A DNA stretch of 64,000 nt from Shewanella psychromarinicola (GTDB taxonomy: Bacteria > Pseudomonadota > Gammaproteobacteria > Enterobacterales > Shewanellaceae). Below, in pieces: positions 50,735 through 60,572 of the stretch. The DNA is taken from contig NZ_CP034073.1 of assembly GCF_003855155.1 (NCBI RefSeq), forward strand, positions 4,092,001 to 4,156,000, given 5' to 3'. The notes under the pieces are model-generated. The model was not told where the DNA came from, searched no databases, and saw only the letters and a list, made by a program, of their open reading frames with translations. Numbering within the stretch: the stretch's first letter is position 1; each line of letters starts with the position of its first letter. Made by a program: the position numbers and the translations under genes.

Positions 50735-52408
50735 TTACGCTTTGGTAACTTCATCTCGAAGTTGTCGGCGTAAAATTTTACCCACATTGGTTTTCGGTAA
50801 TTCGTCTCTAAATTCTACCAGCTTAGGAACTTTATATCCCGTTAAATGATGACGGCAGTGCTTAATCAGCTCTTCTTCGGTTAATGATTTGTCTTTTGCG
50901 ACCACAAAAATCTTTACTAACTCGCCACTGGCATCATTGGGAACGCCAACAGCAGCGACTTCAATCACTTTAGGGTGTAAGGCAACGACCTCCTCCACTT
51001 CATTCGGGAATACGTTAAAACCTGACACTAAAATCATGTCTTTTTTACGATCAACAATGAAAAAGAAACCTTTTTCATCCATGTAACCAATATCGCCTGT
51101 TGCTAACCAACCATCTTTATCAATTACAGTAGCTGTTTCTTCCGGACGGTGCCAATAGCCCAGCATGACTTGAGGGCCTTTAGCATATAACTCGCCAGTT
51201 TCGCCTTGAGCCAATACCTTTGAATCTTCATCCCTGATTTGAATAAAGGTCGATGGTGCAGGAAAACCAATCGATCCATTATAACCACTGAGGTTATATG
51301 GGCAGCAAGTCACTAAAGGCGATGCTTCTGTTAAACCATAACCTTCTAATAAACGTGTCTTAGTCAGATTTTGCCATTTATCGGCGACCGCGCGTTGTAC
51401 GGCCATACCACCGCCAATCGACAGTTTTAAGCCAGAAAAATCAAGTTGGGTGAATTCTTCATTGTTCACCAAAGCATTGAATAAGGTATTAACACCGGTC
51501 AATACGGTAAACGGGTACTTTTTCAATTCAGCCACAAATGCGGGAAGATCGCGAGGATTGGTGATAAGTAAATTTTTGCTGCCTTTGTGCAAAAACAGCA
51601 AACAGTTAACCGTAAGGGCAAAAATATGGTACAGCGGCAAGGCTGTCACCACAAACTCAGTGCCATTATCAAGGGCTGGAGAGTAAGCACCATTGGCCTG
51701 TAAAACATTACTCACCACATTTTTATGGCTTAGCATTGCGCCTTTAGATACCCCGGTTGTGCCACCGGTATATTGTAAAAAGGCTAAATCAGCACCCGTA
51801 ATATCCGCTTTAATATACTGCAGACGACGACCTTTTGATAAGGCATCGCGAAACGATAATGCATGAGGTAAATGGTATTTGGGTACTAATCTTTTAATGT
51901 ATTTAACGACAAAATTCACTAAGGTGCGTTTCGGTGCACTAAGTTGATCACCAAGATTGGTAATAATGACCGATTCAATAGGTGTTTGAACGACAATCTT
52001 TTCTAAGGTATGAGCAAAATTTGACACCACTACAATAGCTTTCGCACCTGAATCGACTAGTTGATGCTTTAATTCCCGCGGAGTATAAAGTGGATTAACG
52101 TTAACCACCACCATACCCGCGCGTAAAACACCAAACAGAGCAATAGGATATTGCAACAAATTGGGCATCATCAGGGCAACACGATCACCTTTTTTTAAAT
52201 GCAGTTCGTTTTGTAAATAAGCTGCAAAAGCTCGACTGCGTTCTTCGAGTTTACGGTATGTGATCGTCGCACCCATGTTAATAAAGGCAGGTTGGTCGGC
52301 ATATTTTGCTACTGAATCTTCAAACATATGTACTAAGGAACTGAATTGAGATGGGTCAATTTCGGCCGGAACATGTTCAGGTAAATTATTAATCCAAGGC
52401 TGGTCCAC
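50735..52408 (-). CDS. fadD: Long-chain fatty-acid CoA ligase FadD
   Basis: 557 residues, near E. coli FadD (561). Activates fatty acids to acyl-CoA at the inner membrane, using ATP. Signature motifs: [20 protein letters not shown] (AMP-binding P-loop), [36 protein letters not shown] (adenylation hinge region) and [16 protein letters not shown]. It belongs to the same pathway as fadR, 8 kb away. No FadR operator was found upstream, so control may differ from E. coli (PsrA-type control has been described in Shewanella). Confidence 0.95.
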   Translation of the reverse strand: MDQPWINNLPEHVPAEIDPSQFSSLVHMFEDSVAKYADQPAFINMGATITYRKLEERSRAFAAYLQNELHLKKGDRVALMMPNLLQYPIALFGVLRAGMVVVNVNPLYTPRELKHQLVDSGAKAIVVVSNFAHTLEKIVVQTPIESVIITNLGDQLSAPKRTLVNFVVKYIKRLVPKYHLPHALSFRDALSKGRRLQYIKADITGADLAFLQYTGGTTGVSKGAMLSHKNVVSNVLQANGAYSPALDNGTEFVVTALPLYHIFALTVNCLLFLHKGSKNLLITNPRDLPAFVAELKKYPFTVLTGVNTLFNALVNNEEFTQLDFSGLKLSIGGGMAVQRAVADKWQNLTKTRLLEGYGLTEASPLVTCCPYNLSGYNGSIGFPAPSTFIQIRDEDSKVLAQGETGELYAKGPQVMLGYWHRPEETATVIDKDGWLATGDIGYMDEKGFFFIVDRKKDMILVSGFNVFPNEVEEVVALHPKVIEVAAVGVPNDASGELVKIFVVAKDKSLTEEELIKHCRHHLTGYKVPKLVEFRDELPKTNVGKILRRQLRDEVTKA

Positions 52409-52606
52409 AAGTGTCTCCTAATAATACCCACTGTGCTAAGACGTGCATACCCCGTCAGTGGTAAAATATTTTATTGTCTGCGTATCATTAATATTGTTAT
52501 CGCAGGCTTTATTATGATGCTTATCGTGACCGAAATCATACAAGCGTTTTAATTTTCGACTATAGTCACATAAATAATCGAAAAATAATAGCGATTTCAA
52601 CCAGTG

Positions 52607-53500
52607 TTAACGGCTATTTAGAATAAATGCTCCAATCGATTCGGCCACCTGTTGGGCATTTCCCATATGAAGGTGATGGTCTCCGGATAAATGTACTATT
52701 TCAATATGGGTAAACCATTTATTGGCTTGATCTGTTGATGCGGTTAATTGTTTATAGCCATCATGGCCAATAATCAGTAAAGAAGGCGTGTCACTGGTGG
52801 TCATCAGCGCATCTACCTGATCAAACGTAAATCGGTTCAGCGAATCTAACTTTAATCTAGGGTCACTGCGCCAATGATATTGTCCATCAGTGAGCGCCAT
52901 ATTACGCTTGGTGATCAGTGCACACCATGGCAATGCCAATCCAGTCAGTTGATGGCGAGCTTGAACCGCAACGTCCATAGAGGAATATGTCGGAGCGGGT
53001 CTGGCTAATTGACGATTAAAACGTTGTTGTTGCAGTAAACCTTTACGTAAGCGATCTTTAGCTTGGCTGGAAGACTCTGATAATGGTGCAAGTGCTTCTA
53101 TTAATATAAGTTTATGGATGTTTTCAGCAAGACAAGCATTATAAGCTGACGCCACTATGCCGCCAAGCGAATGACCCAATAAAATAATCGGCCCGGTATC
53201 TTGTGCGATAGCATGGATCACGGCTTGCAGATCATAAATGTAATCGACCCAATGCAATGGATAGCGCCCTGGACGGTGATCTGATAATCCATGTCCAGGC
53301 CAATCAATGCACATTAGTTGAAATGTATCGAACAAACCTTGATCGGCAAAAGCCTGTGCTAAGGGAATAAAACTGTCTGCATTGTCAAGCCAGCCATGCA
53401 AAGCCAATATCATCGGCTTACTAGCATCACCATAGCGTTTCGCAGCAAGGGTTATATGAGCCAACGGCAATTGAATCTCGGCGACGTTAACGTTCAACAT
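52607..53500 (-). CDS. Alpha/beta hydrolase
   Basis: 297 residues. Oxyanion strand ILALHGWLDNADSFIPLAQA, DWPGHGLSDHRPGRYPLHWVD, and the nucleophile elbow GHSLGGIVASAYN (catalytic Ser). The late His lies in SGDHHLHMGNAQQVAESI, and the Asp probably in LLIIGHDGYK. Substrate unknown; the shape suggests an esterase or a serine hydrolase of the kind found near fadD in many Shewanella. It lies 198 bp upstream of fadD on the same strand. Confidence 0.86.
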   Translation of the reverse strand: MLNVNVAEIQLPLAHITLAAKRYGDASKPMILALHGWLDNADSFIPLAQAFADQGLFDTFQLMCIDWPGHGLSDHRPGRYPLHWVDYIYDLQAVIHAIAQDTGPIILLGHSLGGIVASAYNACLAENIHKLILIEALAPLSESSSQAKDRLRKGLLQQQRFNRQLARPAPTYSSMDVAVQARHQLTGLALPWCALITKRNMALTDGQYHWRSDPRLKLDSLNRFTFDQVDALMTTSDTPSLLIIGHDGYKQLTASTDQANKWFTHIEIVHLSGDHHLHMGNAQQVAESIGAFILNSR

Positions 53501-53724
53501 GATGGGCTCACTTTACAAAACGAATTGATCTAAATTGGGAGCGGAGACGGGGTCATGGCTTAATCATCTGCTTAACTATCCACTTACAGGTCAGCTTTTC
53601 ACAGCAAACGTGCACTTTGTACCGCTAACATGCCGAATTACCATGACAATAGTGAATCTATTGCATGTACATTCAATATGACTCAAAGTGCTATTTTAGA
53701 TGCGTTTACTATTTCGTGTTCAGA

Positions 53725-54588
53725 TTATTTAGCCGCAGTTTTGGTAAACTTAAGTGTCATACGATCACTTTCACCAATATCAAGGTATTTTTGTTTATCT
53801 TGATCGCCCATCGCTAAACGGGGTGGTAATGTCCACACACCTTTGGGATAATCTTTGCTGTCTTTAGGATTGGCATTTAATTCTGAGTTCGCAGTCAGTT
53901 CAAAACCGTATTTATTGGCAAGTTCAACCATTTGATTTTGTTCCATATAACCACTTTCTGCAGCCATCCCCACGTTTGCTCTGTGCTCGACGACCCCTAA
54001 TGAACCTCCGACTTTTAACACGTCATAAGCGGCTTTAAATACACCTTCTAACTCACCTTTCATGGCCCAATTATGCAAATTACGGAATGTTAATACGTGG
54101 TCTGCAGAGTTATCTTTGCCTAATGAAAATTTAGCCGGTGGATCGAGGGTTACAAACTGAACATTGCCAACGCTCGCTTTGTTGTCACTCACCCATTTTT
54201 CAAATTTAACACCGGCTGATTTATAATAAGCCGTCTGACGGTTATCTTCTGCAGGCTTAGTTTCAAAATTGGCGGCAACATATTGACCTTTTGAGGCTAA
54301 ATAAGGCGCAAGAATTTCAGCATACCAACCACCACCCGGCCATAACTCAATAACCGTCTGTTCAGGCTTTACATCAAAAAAAGCTAATGTTTCTGCAGGA
54401 TGACGATATTGATCACGCAGTTTATTTTCTGTAGACCGAAATTCGCTGGCCACCGCCTTAGCAAGCGCAGCATTGACCTGCGGCGCCGTCACTTTTTTAT
54501 CGGGCATACTATCGGCTGCGTATATTGCGGTCGACATACCTAAACTTGATAAGCCAATTAAGGCTCCTAACATCATGTTACGTTTCAT
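53725..54588 (-). CDS. Exported SAM-dependent methyltransferase-like protein (COG4798)
   Basis: 287 residues with a signal peptide (1-24, ending AIYA). The mature part has a Rossmann-like class I methyltransferase fold: TVIELWPGGGWYAEILAPYL (motif I, GGG), VQFVTLDPPAKF, LTFRNLHNWAMKG and SLGVVEHRANVG. S-adenosylmethionine is not expected in the periplasm, so export of such a protein is odd. It might bind another ligand. Its ATG overlaps the stop of the M50-type gene upstream (ATGA), so the two are coupled. Confidence 0.8.
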   Translation of the reverse strand: MKRNMMLGALIGLSSLGMSTAIYAADSMPDKKVTAPQVNAALAKAVASEFRSTENKLRDQYRHPAETLAFFDVKPEQTVIELWPGGGWYAEILAPYLASKGQYVAANFETKPAEDNRQTAYYKSAGVKFEKWVSDNKASVGNVQFVTLDPPAKFSLGKDNSADHVLTFRNLHNWAMKGELEGVFKAAYDVLKVGGSLGVVEHRANVGMAAESGYMEQNQMVELANKYGFELTANSELNANPKDSKDYPKGVWTLPPRLAMGDQDKQKYLDIGESDRMTLKFTKTAAK

Positions 54589-55262
54589 TTTGACACTCCC
54601 TTTTTTCGACCCACTTTACGCCAGCAGAGCCACAACATATAGCCACTAAATGCTAGCCATGACATTACCCACAACCATGCTGGTAGCCAAGTCATTTTAG
54701 CTAACAAAACCGCATCGCCTTGGCTGCTTAACCCCAATAACACCATTGGACTGGCCATGGCGTTTAAAATAATCATCAGGCCTAATATACGCAGCAAGGT
54801 GTTTAATAGGCTACTATTTTTTAATTTAAGTGGTAACAAAAAAAGTATTATCAAGACGCTAAGAATAATAATTGTTAACAGATCACGAGCCCAGAAAAGT
54901 AACGAAGCCGCCACTGTTATGGCTAACAGGGTGAGTGTAAACCGGATAGTCTGTTTTTGAGTAGCCATGAGGAAGATTGTATATCCCCACAATGCGGCAC
55001 CAAAATAACCGGCATAAGCAATTAATATGCTACTGCCGCCTTGACTAAAACAAAGGCCTGCACCGTTTGGAAATAATTGAATATGACTGACCGAGCCACC
55101 CGTCATTAACGTCGCGATGCCATGAGATAATTCATGGAAATAGCTTTCAAACCATTTAAAAGGAATAGAGATATACGGAAATCGAGTTAATAAAAAAGCC
55201 AGCAGTAATTCAATCATAAAACGGCTGCGACTGGGTATTGCAGACCACGATACATTAGGCAT
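54585..55262 (-). CDS. M50-type membrane metallopeptidase
   Basis: 225 residues from ATG 55262. It has a zinc site FHELSHGIATL (His43, Glu44, His47) next to the first membrane segment, then several hydrophobic segments (about 60-80, 95-115, 120-140, 150-175, 185-210). This fits a peptidase M50B-like or CAAX-like intramembrane protease; the second metal ligand is not clear. The start overlaps the stop of the small gene before it by 8 bases (ATGCCTAA), and its stop overlaps the methyltransferase start. The middle gene of a three-gene operon. Confidence 0.8.
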   Translation of the reverse strand: MPNVSWSAIPSRSRFMIELLLAFLLTRFPYISIPFKWFESYFHELSHGIATLMTGGSVSHIQLFPNGAGLCFSQGGSSILIAYAGYFGAALWGYTIFLMATQKQTIRFTLTLLAITVAASLLFWARDLLTIIILSVLIILFLLPLKLKNSSLLNTLLRILGLMIILNAMASPMVLLGLSSQGDAVLLAKMTWLPAWLWVMSWLAFSGYMLWLCWRKVGRKKGVSK

Positions 55263-55584
55263 ATAAATCAATACCAACCATTTGTTGAATTTCGTCTCTT
55301 TTAACAAAATGCTGTGTAGACAAATATTGCGCTATGGCACCACGTTGACTATGGGTATCACGATCATATTCAACACGTGCCTGCTGTTTAGCCGACAAGG
55401 TTAAATCATCAACAATGACCAAGTTACGGGTTTCAATGCCTTTAACTTCACGGTCTGAAGCAAAAGGGTTGATAATAATAGGTTCGCGGGCCGCAATGAT
55501 CGGTCGATTTCCGGCAACAGTTTGACTCAGACTGATAGGGCCTGATTGATTATTGACCATTAATAATGCTGCATTTATCGTCAT
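55255..55584 (-). CDS. Small hypothetical protein, first gene of the M50 operon
   Basis: 109 residues, soluble, no membrane segment. Sequence starts MTINAALLMVNNQSGPISLS, with a central PIIINPFASDREVKGIETRN and a C-terminus rich in charged helices (KQQARVEYDRDTHSQRG). I do not recognise the family. The start has a GTTAATG context without a strong ribosome site. It is translationally coupled to the M50-type gene. Confidence 0.7.
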   Translation of the reverse strand: MTINAALLMVNNQSGPISLSQTVAGNRPIIAAREPIIINPFASDREVKGIETRNLVIVDDLTLSAKQQARVEYDRDTHSQRGAIAQYLSTQHFVKRDEIQQMVGIDLYA

Positions 55585-55643
55585 TAACGATACCGTTTAC
55601 CTATATTTGTCTCTTATACTTTATGTCAAATAACGCCGAATGG

Positions 55644-56342
55644 CTATTCTCGGCCAGGAAGTTTTTTCCATGTAACCGTATCACGAAGGTACACTGGCGA
55701 AAGTTCATCGACAGAGGTATGTAAACCTTGTTGGTAACCTTGCTGCGCAAGCACGATCATGGCTTTTGCATCTGGGTAAGTTGCTTGACTGCATGGAGTA
55801 ATGTGCGGCGCAATATTCAATAATTGTGGATAGGCTTCAAATCCTGTGCCACAAACACTAATGGTTTGTTGAGTATCGAGTGTCAATTCAATCGCTTCTG
55901 GCGCGCTAACGTGTTCTTCACCCACTAAGGTGGCAATACCATCTTTGGCAATATATTGTCCCCAATACACTTCTTTCATGCGGGCATCAATACAACACAA
56001 TACCTGTGAAGCTCCGAGCTCAATCGCCATTTGCGCCATGGCAGTAAGCGTAGAAATACCAATAACGGGTAAATCTAGCCCCAGTGCTAAACCTTGGGTC
56101 ATGCTAGTACAAATACGAATACCGGTAAAGCTGCCGGGGCCGCGGCCATAAGCAATTAAATCAATATCGGCTAGTGTCACTTTAGCTTCAGCTAAGACGG
56201 CGTCGACCATAGGTAACAAACGTTGGCTATGTTCGCGCGGAGCATCTTCAATACGAGCATAAACGTCGCCGTTAATGGTTAATGCTACTGAGCAAGTTTC
56301 AGTGCAAGTATCAAGCGCGAGGATATGTAACTGCTTAGGCAT
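55644..56342 (-). CDS. tsaB: tRNA t6A biosynthesis protein TsaB
   Basis: 232 residues, the TsaB length. Begins HILALDTCTETCSVALTING, an ASKHA fold, with the conserved YGRGPGSFTGIRICTSMTQG and LALGLDLPVIGISTLTAMA. It forms the TsaB-TsaD-TsaE complex that makes threonylcarbamoyladenosine in ANN-decoding tRNAs. Lies 72 bp before yoaA on the same strand (yoaA first), an arrangement known from gammaproteobacteria. Confidence 0.95.
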   Translation of the reverse strand: MPKQLHILALDTCTETCSVALTINGDVYARIEDAPREHSQRLLPMVDAVLAEAKVTLADIDLIAYGRGPGSFTGIRICTSMTQGLALGLDLPVIGISTLTAMAQMAIELGASQVLCCIDARMKEVYWGQYIAKDGIATLVGEEHVSAPEAIELTLDTQQTISVCGTGFEAYPQLLNIAPHITPCSQATYPDAKAMIVLAQQGYQQGLHTSVDELSPVYLRDTVTWKKLPGRE

Positions 56343-56413
56343 TTTGATGGGTTACTCGGTAATCACGACAAATAAGCCCATTATGATAACTGATGGGCGA
56401 TGTTTTAAAAAGC

Positions 56414-58339
56414 TTAAGGGATCTGTTTTAAAAATTGTAATGCGTGCTCTAAGTCGCGAGTTCGCTGCATTGGCGGCAATGAATTAATAAACGCTTGCCC
56501 ATATGCGCGATTCACAATCCGATTATCGCACAAGATAAGCACACCACGATCTTTTTCATCACGGATTAATCTCCCTACGCCCTGCTTTAAACTGATCACC
56601 GCTTGCGGCAATGAAATAGTGGCAAAAGGATCGAGTCCTTGACGCTCAGCATTAGCCGCTCGAGCCTTGTATAATGCGTCATCTGGAGACACAAACGGTA
56701 ATTTATCAATAATCACACAACTGAGTAATTTACCGCGAACATCCACTCCTTCCCAGAAACTGCTGGTTCCCAACAACACCGCATTACCGAGTTGTCGAAA
56801 TTTATTCAATAAACTTTGTTTACTGGCCTGCCCTTGCACTAAAAGCGGATACTTGACTTTACCTTGCAACATTACGGCGACTTGTTGCAGCATATGATGA
56901 CTGGTAAATAAAATAAATGTCCGTCCTTGTGCGGCATTAATGGCTTGAACACACACATCAACCAGTTGTTTTGCTGAATGTTGCGACTGCCCCACCTTGC
57001 CTAAATGACGAGGTACGCAAAATACGGCTTGATTGGGATAGTCAAATGGACTGTCTAAAATGAGTTGCTTTGAGTCAGCCAAGCCTAACTCTTTAGCAAA
57101 ATGCGCTAAGCTGCGATTCACTTGCAATGTCGCGGAAGTAAATATCCAACGCGTATCCTTAACAAACAATTGCTGACATTGTTTGGCGACATTAATCGGG
57201 CTCATGCGAAGCATAATAAACCGAGGGCCAAGTTCTACGCTGTAAGCCGCTTGCAGGTCTTGGCACTCAAAATAATGACGTAATGTCTCAGCCAGCGCCT
57301 GTAATTGCTCAAAGGCAATATCGAGTTGATCATCTCGACCCAGATGATATTGCATATTATTGGCTAAATCGACAAGCGCCTGGTGTAAGCTCCAAGATGT
57401 GCTGGCAAGTGTTTTATGGGCAAGCACTTTGCGCCAATCAGAGACTTGATGTTCAAACATCAAGTTGTGCCATTCACTGAGGGCAATTAAGCCACGCTGA
57501 GCCAGTTGTTCAAGTTGAATGCTGTCGCGGATCACTTCTTTATGCAGTTTGATCACCGCATTGAGTCGTTTATCAATTTCGCGACTTGAAATGTGGCTGC
57601 CAAAGTAACTGATACAGATATCAGGCACTAAATGGGCTTCATCAAAGATGACAACATCTGGGTCCGGCAATAACTCCGCAAAACCAGAGTCCTTCAATAA
57701 TCGGTCTGCAAAAAATAAATGATGATTGACCACTACCACTTTAGCGTCCATAGCTTTAATGCGTGCTTTACGGGTAAAACACACATCATAATGATCACAT
57801 TTTTTACCGGTACAACTTTCTTTGGTGCTGACGACGGTGGGGATCACTTCAGAATGTTCAGCCACCGAGGTTAAATTGCCGATATCGCCATCTTTACTTA
57901 AATGTGCCCACTGGTTAATTTTTAATAAATCATCAATGTAAAATTCAGTAAACTTATTGGCCATTTGCATCTGTTTTTCAAGGCGTAATTGGCATAAATA
58001 ATTATTACGCCCTTTGAGTAATGCAACAGGGACATGAATATCAAGCATGGTTAGCAATGCAGGTAAGTCTTTGAGAAATAACTGTTCTTGAAGATTTTTA
58101 CTGCCAGTACTGATGACCACTTGCTTACCACTGAGCAAGGCAGGGATTAAATACGCGAAGGTTTTGCCCACGCCCGTACCCGCCTCTAAAATCAGATTAT
58201 GCTTTTTAGCAATAGCCTCACTCACCGCAACCGCCATATCTGTTTGGGTCTGGCGATTGTGATAATGATGTACATGTTTTGCTAACGCACCGCGCTCGCT
58301 AAATTCGTGGGTAACGGATTGGGTAAGTGTCGAGCTCAA
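56414..58339 (-). CDS. yoaA: DinG-family DNA helicase YoaA
   Basis: 641 residues, XPD/DinG-type helicase of YoaA length. Walker A LEAGTGVGKTFAYL (51-60 region), DEAH box VVIFDEAHLV, and iron-sulfur cysteines in NYLCQLRLEK and ESCTGKKCDHYDVCF. C-terminal helicase motifs are GTSSFWEGVDVRGKLLSCVI and QGVGRLIRDEKDRG. In E. coli YoaA acts with HolC in repair of damaged forks. No LexA box was found in its promoter. Confidence 0.95.
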   Translation of the reverse strand: MSSTLTQSVTHEFSERGALAKHVHHYHNRQTQTDMAVAVSEAIAKKHNLILEAGTGVGKTFAYLIPALLSGKQVVISTGSKNLQEQLFLKDLPALLTMLDIHVPVALLKGRNNYLCQLRLEKQMQMANKFTEFYIDDLLKINQWAHLSKDGDIGNLTSVAEHSEVIPTVVSTKESCTGKKCDHYDVCFTRKARIKAMDAKVVVVNHHLFFADRLLKDSGFAELLPDPDVVIFDEAHLVPDICISYFGSHISSREIDKRLNAVIKLHKEVIRDSIQLEQLAQRGLIALSEWHNLMFEHQVSDWRKVLAHKTLASTSWSLHQALVDLANNMQYHLGRDDQLDIAFEQLQALAETLRHYFECQDLQAAYSVELGPRFIMLRMSPINVAKQCQQLFVKDTRWIFTSATLQVNRSLAHFAKELGLADSKQLILDSPFDYPNQAVFCVPRHLGKVGQSQHSAKQLVDVCVQAINAAQGRTFILFTSHHMLQQVAVMLQGKVKYPLLVQGQASKQSLLNKFRQLGNAVLLGTSSFWEGVDVRGKLLSCVIIDKLPFVSPDDALYKARAANAERQGLDPFATISLPQAVISLKQGVGRLIRDEKDRGVLILCDNRIVNRAYGQAFINSLPPMQRTRDLEHALQFLKQIP

Positions 58340-58548
58340 AGCATCCTCAAATTATCGCGCTAATGCTGATGTGATATGGTTTGGGCTATTATGCTTATAA
58401 CAGCTTCATGTTCCAACTGTTTATCATCAAAAGTACAAAAGGATGTCGATGTAACAGCAATGACGACTGGATTCAATTATTGTAAACCGAGCATTAAAAT
58501 ATGCTGGAACCTGTGTGACTCAGCATTTATTCGAGCAACATAAAGGGA

Positions 58549-58809
58549 TCATTGCTTTATGGTTATTGGGGGAAACTCGTTGGGAAGGATTATTTGCCTA
58601 GCATTCTCAAAGGAGAGTTGAAACACCCTTTTGGGGTCTGTCGCTTTACATTTTTCCGTCATACTGATGACTTTTCCTGCTGGCGATTGACCAAATAAAT
58701 CAAACGAGAATGTCCAATCCGTCACCTTACGATCACTAGTAAAACGCCCGATGACAATCAACTGAGATGCGGTATCAGGATTGTGATAACCGTCGCCCAA
58801 TGAAAACAT
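58549..58809 (-). CDS. Small hypothetical protein B
   Basis: 86 residues, soluble, mixed strands (TASQLIVIGRFTSDRKVTDW, TFSFDLFGQSPAGKVISM) and one Cys. Family not recognised. Start at 58809 is supported by AAGGAC just before the ATG and by its 8-bp spacing from the stop of small gene A, a typical coupled pair. Confidence 0.5.
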   Translation of the reverse strand: MFSLGDGYHNPDTASQLIVIGRFTSDRKVTDWTFSFDLFGQSPAGKVISMTEKCKATDPKRVFQLSFENARQIILPNEFPPITIKQ

Positions 58810-58817
58810 AAGTCCTT

Positions 58818-59024
58818 TTATGGGCGTAAGCCTTTATTATCCTTTAATTGCACCTTTGCTAATGTTTGAGTCATGATTTCAACGCGATGGTGGTTAAATT
58901 CAGCAATCGATGATGTCATTAATGTCATCATCGACATGATCACATGCACTGAGGGTGCATTAACATTACAATAAAAGCCTGTCGGCGACTTATTCGTCCA
59001 CCCTTTTATTATTTCAAATGGCAC
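58818..59024 (-). CDS. Small hypothetical protein A
   Basis: 68 residues from a GTG at 59024, reading PFEIIKGWTNKSPTGFYCNV and ending QLKDNKGLRP. The C-terminal half (SIAEFNHHRVEIMTQTLAKV) looks helical. There is no strong ribosome site, and an internal start at MSMMTLMTSSIAEF is possible. Family not recognised. Directly followed by small gene B. Its coding region contains a perfect-arm palindrome (58908-58933). Confidence 0.45.
   Translation of the reverse strand: MPFEIIKGWTNKSPTGFYCNVNAPSVHVIMSMMTLMTSSIAEFNHHRVEIMTQTLAKVQLKDNKGLRP
58908..58933. repeat. 26-bp near-perfect palindrome
   Basis: CGATGATG, T, CATTAATG, T, CATCATCG: outer arms and centre are both self-complementary, with only two T:T positions unpaired. 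It lies in the coding region of small gene A. Confidence 0.75.
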
Positions 59025-59209
59025 TCGATTGCGAAGGATCCGAACTGATGACCCTTAAGCTTTTAGATAAACATGAGGAAAGAAACGTTACTGGCAAGAT
59101 TTCAATGTCTCTGTCCGCTAGAGTCAATAACAATCTAGCACAATGCCAAAGAGGCTATCGGCTTATTTACTGCCAATAGCCCCAAGCAACTTATCGCTAC
59201 AGAGGCAAA

Positions 59210-59440
59210 TTATATCCACTCGGCTATTTTATCTCTAGTGGGTTTACTGCCTTTATGAACCACTTTTTCATCTACCACCACCGCTGGCGTGCTCATAACG
59301 TCATAAGCCATGATTTGCGCCATCTCGGTCACTTTTTCGATTTTGATTGCGACACCCTTTTCATCTGCAACGGCTTGGACCAATTCGGCAGTTTCAAGGC
59401 ATTTTTTACAACCAGAGCCTAATACTTTAATGATTTTCAT
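59210..59440 (-). CDS. Redox-active thioredoxin-fold protein (TM0996/MTH895 type)
   Basis: 76 residues with CxxC (GSGCKKC, Cys11/Cys14) and the cis-Pro loop STPAVVVDEKVVHKGSKPTR. Members of this family are small thiol-disulfide proteins. It lies 24 bp downstream of the DUF318 permease gene on the same strand, a pair conserved in many genomes and often linked to metal or metalloid handling. Its ATG has AAGGAA-like sequence upstream. Confidence 0.9.
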   Translation of the reverse strand: MKIIKVLGSGCKKCLETAELVQAVADEKGVAIKIEKVTEMAQIMAYDVMSTPAVVVDEKVVHKGSKPTRDKIAEWI

Positions 59441-59464
59441 TTTTATTCCTTAATAATTAATTTT

Positions 59465-60478
59465 TTAAATTGAAGATGACAAGGTTGGCGCTAGTGCATT
59501 AAAAATCCAACCGACCAGTGTAAACGCGACTAATAAAAGACAGAATAATATCGCCAGTAAGCGCCATTGCATAACTTGTTTTAGCAAAATAAATTCAGGA
59601 AAACTTGCCGCCACTGTACTCATACAAAATGCCAATGTGGTGCCTATAGGTAGACCATTGATAATCAGGCTTTCCATCACAGGAATAACCCCTGTCGCAT
59701 TGGAATAAAGAGGAATACCCAGCAACACAGCGGCAGGAACAGACCACCATTGTCCGTCACCCAAATGCGCCGCAATCCAACCGTCGGGAACAAAACCATG
59801 TAATGCAGCACCTAAACCGACACCAATAATGACCCATTTCCATACCCGGCCAAAAATATCCAGCATCTCAGTTTTGGCAAATTGATGCCTTTGTGGCAAA
59901 GACAAGGGGTCTGCACTGACGCCATCATCAACCTTATCTTCGCCGCCCTTTTGTTGACCACGTTTTAACGCTTCTGCCGCAAACGATTGCAACCAACGTT
60001 CCGCTTTAATCGTGTCAAGAAATAACCCTCCTAACATGCCCACACTCATGCCGACGGCGACGTACAAAAGAGTAAACTTTATCCCCAATAAACTCATCAG
60101 CAGTAATATTGCCACTTCGTTGATTAAGGGCGAAGTGATCAAAAAACTCATGGTGATCCCCAAAGGGATCCCCGCAGACGTGAAGCCTAAAAACACCGGA
60201 ATACTCGAACAGGAACAAAATGGGGTGACGACACCAAATCCAGCTCCCATCAAGTAACCTACGCCTCGATGTTTACCGGCTAAATAATCCCTGACTCGCT
60301 CCACATTTAACGACGCCCGCATTAGGGCAATGAGATAAATCATCACTAAGAGCAATGCAAAAATTTTAGTGACATCTTCAACAAAGAAATGCAGCGCATC
60401 ACCGAGCTTTGTCTCTGCCGACAAGCCCAATACACTGTAAATAAGCCAAGATGCCAAATCAGAAAAGATTTGAAACAT
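59465..60478 (-). CDS. DUF318/ArsP-like permease
   Basis: 337 residues from ATG 60478 (an in-frame TTG at 60493 is an alternative). Many membrane segments. The cysteine motif TPFCSCSSIPVFLGFTSAGI is the core of the permease family to which ArsP belongs, followed by ITSPLINEVAILLLMSLLG, and a second half with IPLYSNATGVIPVMESLI. A charged loop (GEDKVDDGVSADPLS) joins the halves. Efflux of metalloids or organic arsenicals has been shown for some members; the substrate is not known here. Operon with the thioredoxin-fold gene. Confidence 0.88.
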   Translation of the reverse strand: MFQIFSDLASWLIYSVLGLSAETKLGDALHFFVEDVTKIFALLLVMIYLIALMRASLNVERVRDYLAGKHRGVGYLMGAGFGVVTPFCSCSSIPVFLGFTSAGIPLGITMSFLITSPLINEVAILLLMSLLGIKFTLLYVAVGMSVGMLGGLFLDTIKAERWLQSFAAEALKRGQQKGGEDKVDDGVSADPLSLPQRHQFAKTEMLDIFGRVWKWVIIGVGLGAALHGFVPDGWIAAHLGDGQWWSVPAAVLLGIPLYSNATGVIPVMESLIINGLPIGTTLAFCMSTVAASFPEFILLKQVMQWRLLAILFCLLLVAFTLVGWIFNALAPTLSSSI

Positions 60479-60500
60479 AAATAAAATACTCAAGAAATCG

Positions 60501-60564
60501 CTTAAGCTTAAGATAACTGATTTTTCAGATAAAATTTAAGACATAGATCTCGATTTTATCGAGA
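60501..60564. promoter_or_regulatory. Inverted repeats upstream of the permease
   Basis: TCTCGAT-TTT-ATCGAGA (60548-60564) is a perfect 7-bp inverted repeat 70 bp before the permease start. CTTAAGCTTAAG (60501-60512) and CTGA-TTTT-TCAG (60517-60528) are further palindromes in the same promoter. One may be an operator for an ArsR-type regulator, but no such gene is in the window. Confidence 0.45.
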
Positions 60565-60572
60565 CTGCATTA

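Noticed and set aside
52409..52606. FadR operator before fadD
   Set aside because: No sequence close to TCTGGTACGACCAG was found.
58340..58548. LexA box before yoaA
   Set aside because: No CTGT-N8-ACAG pattern present.
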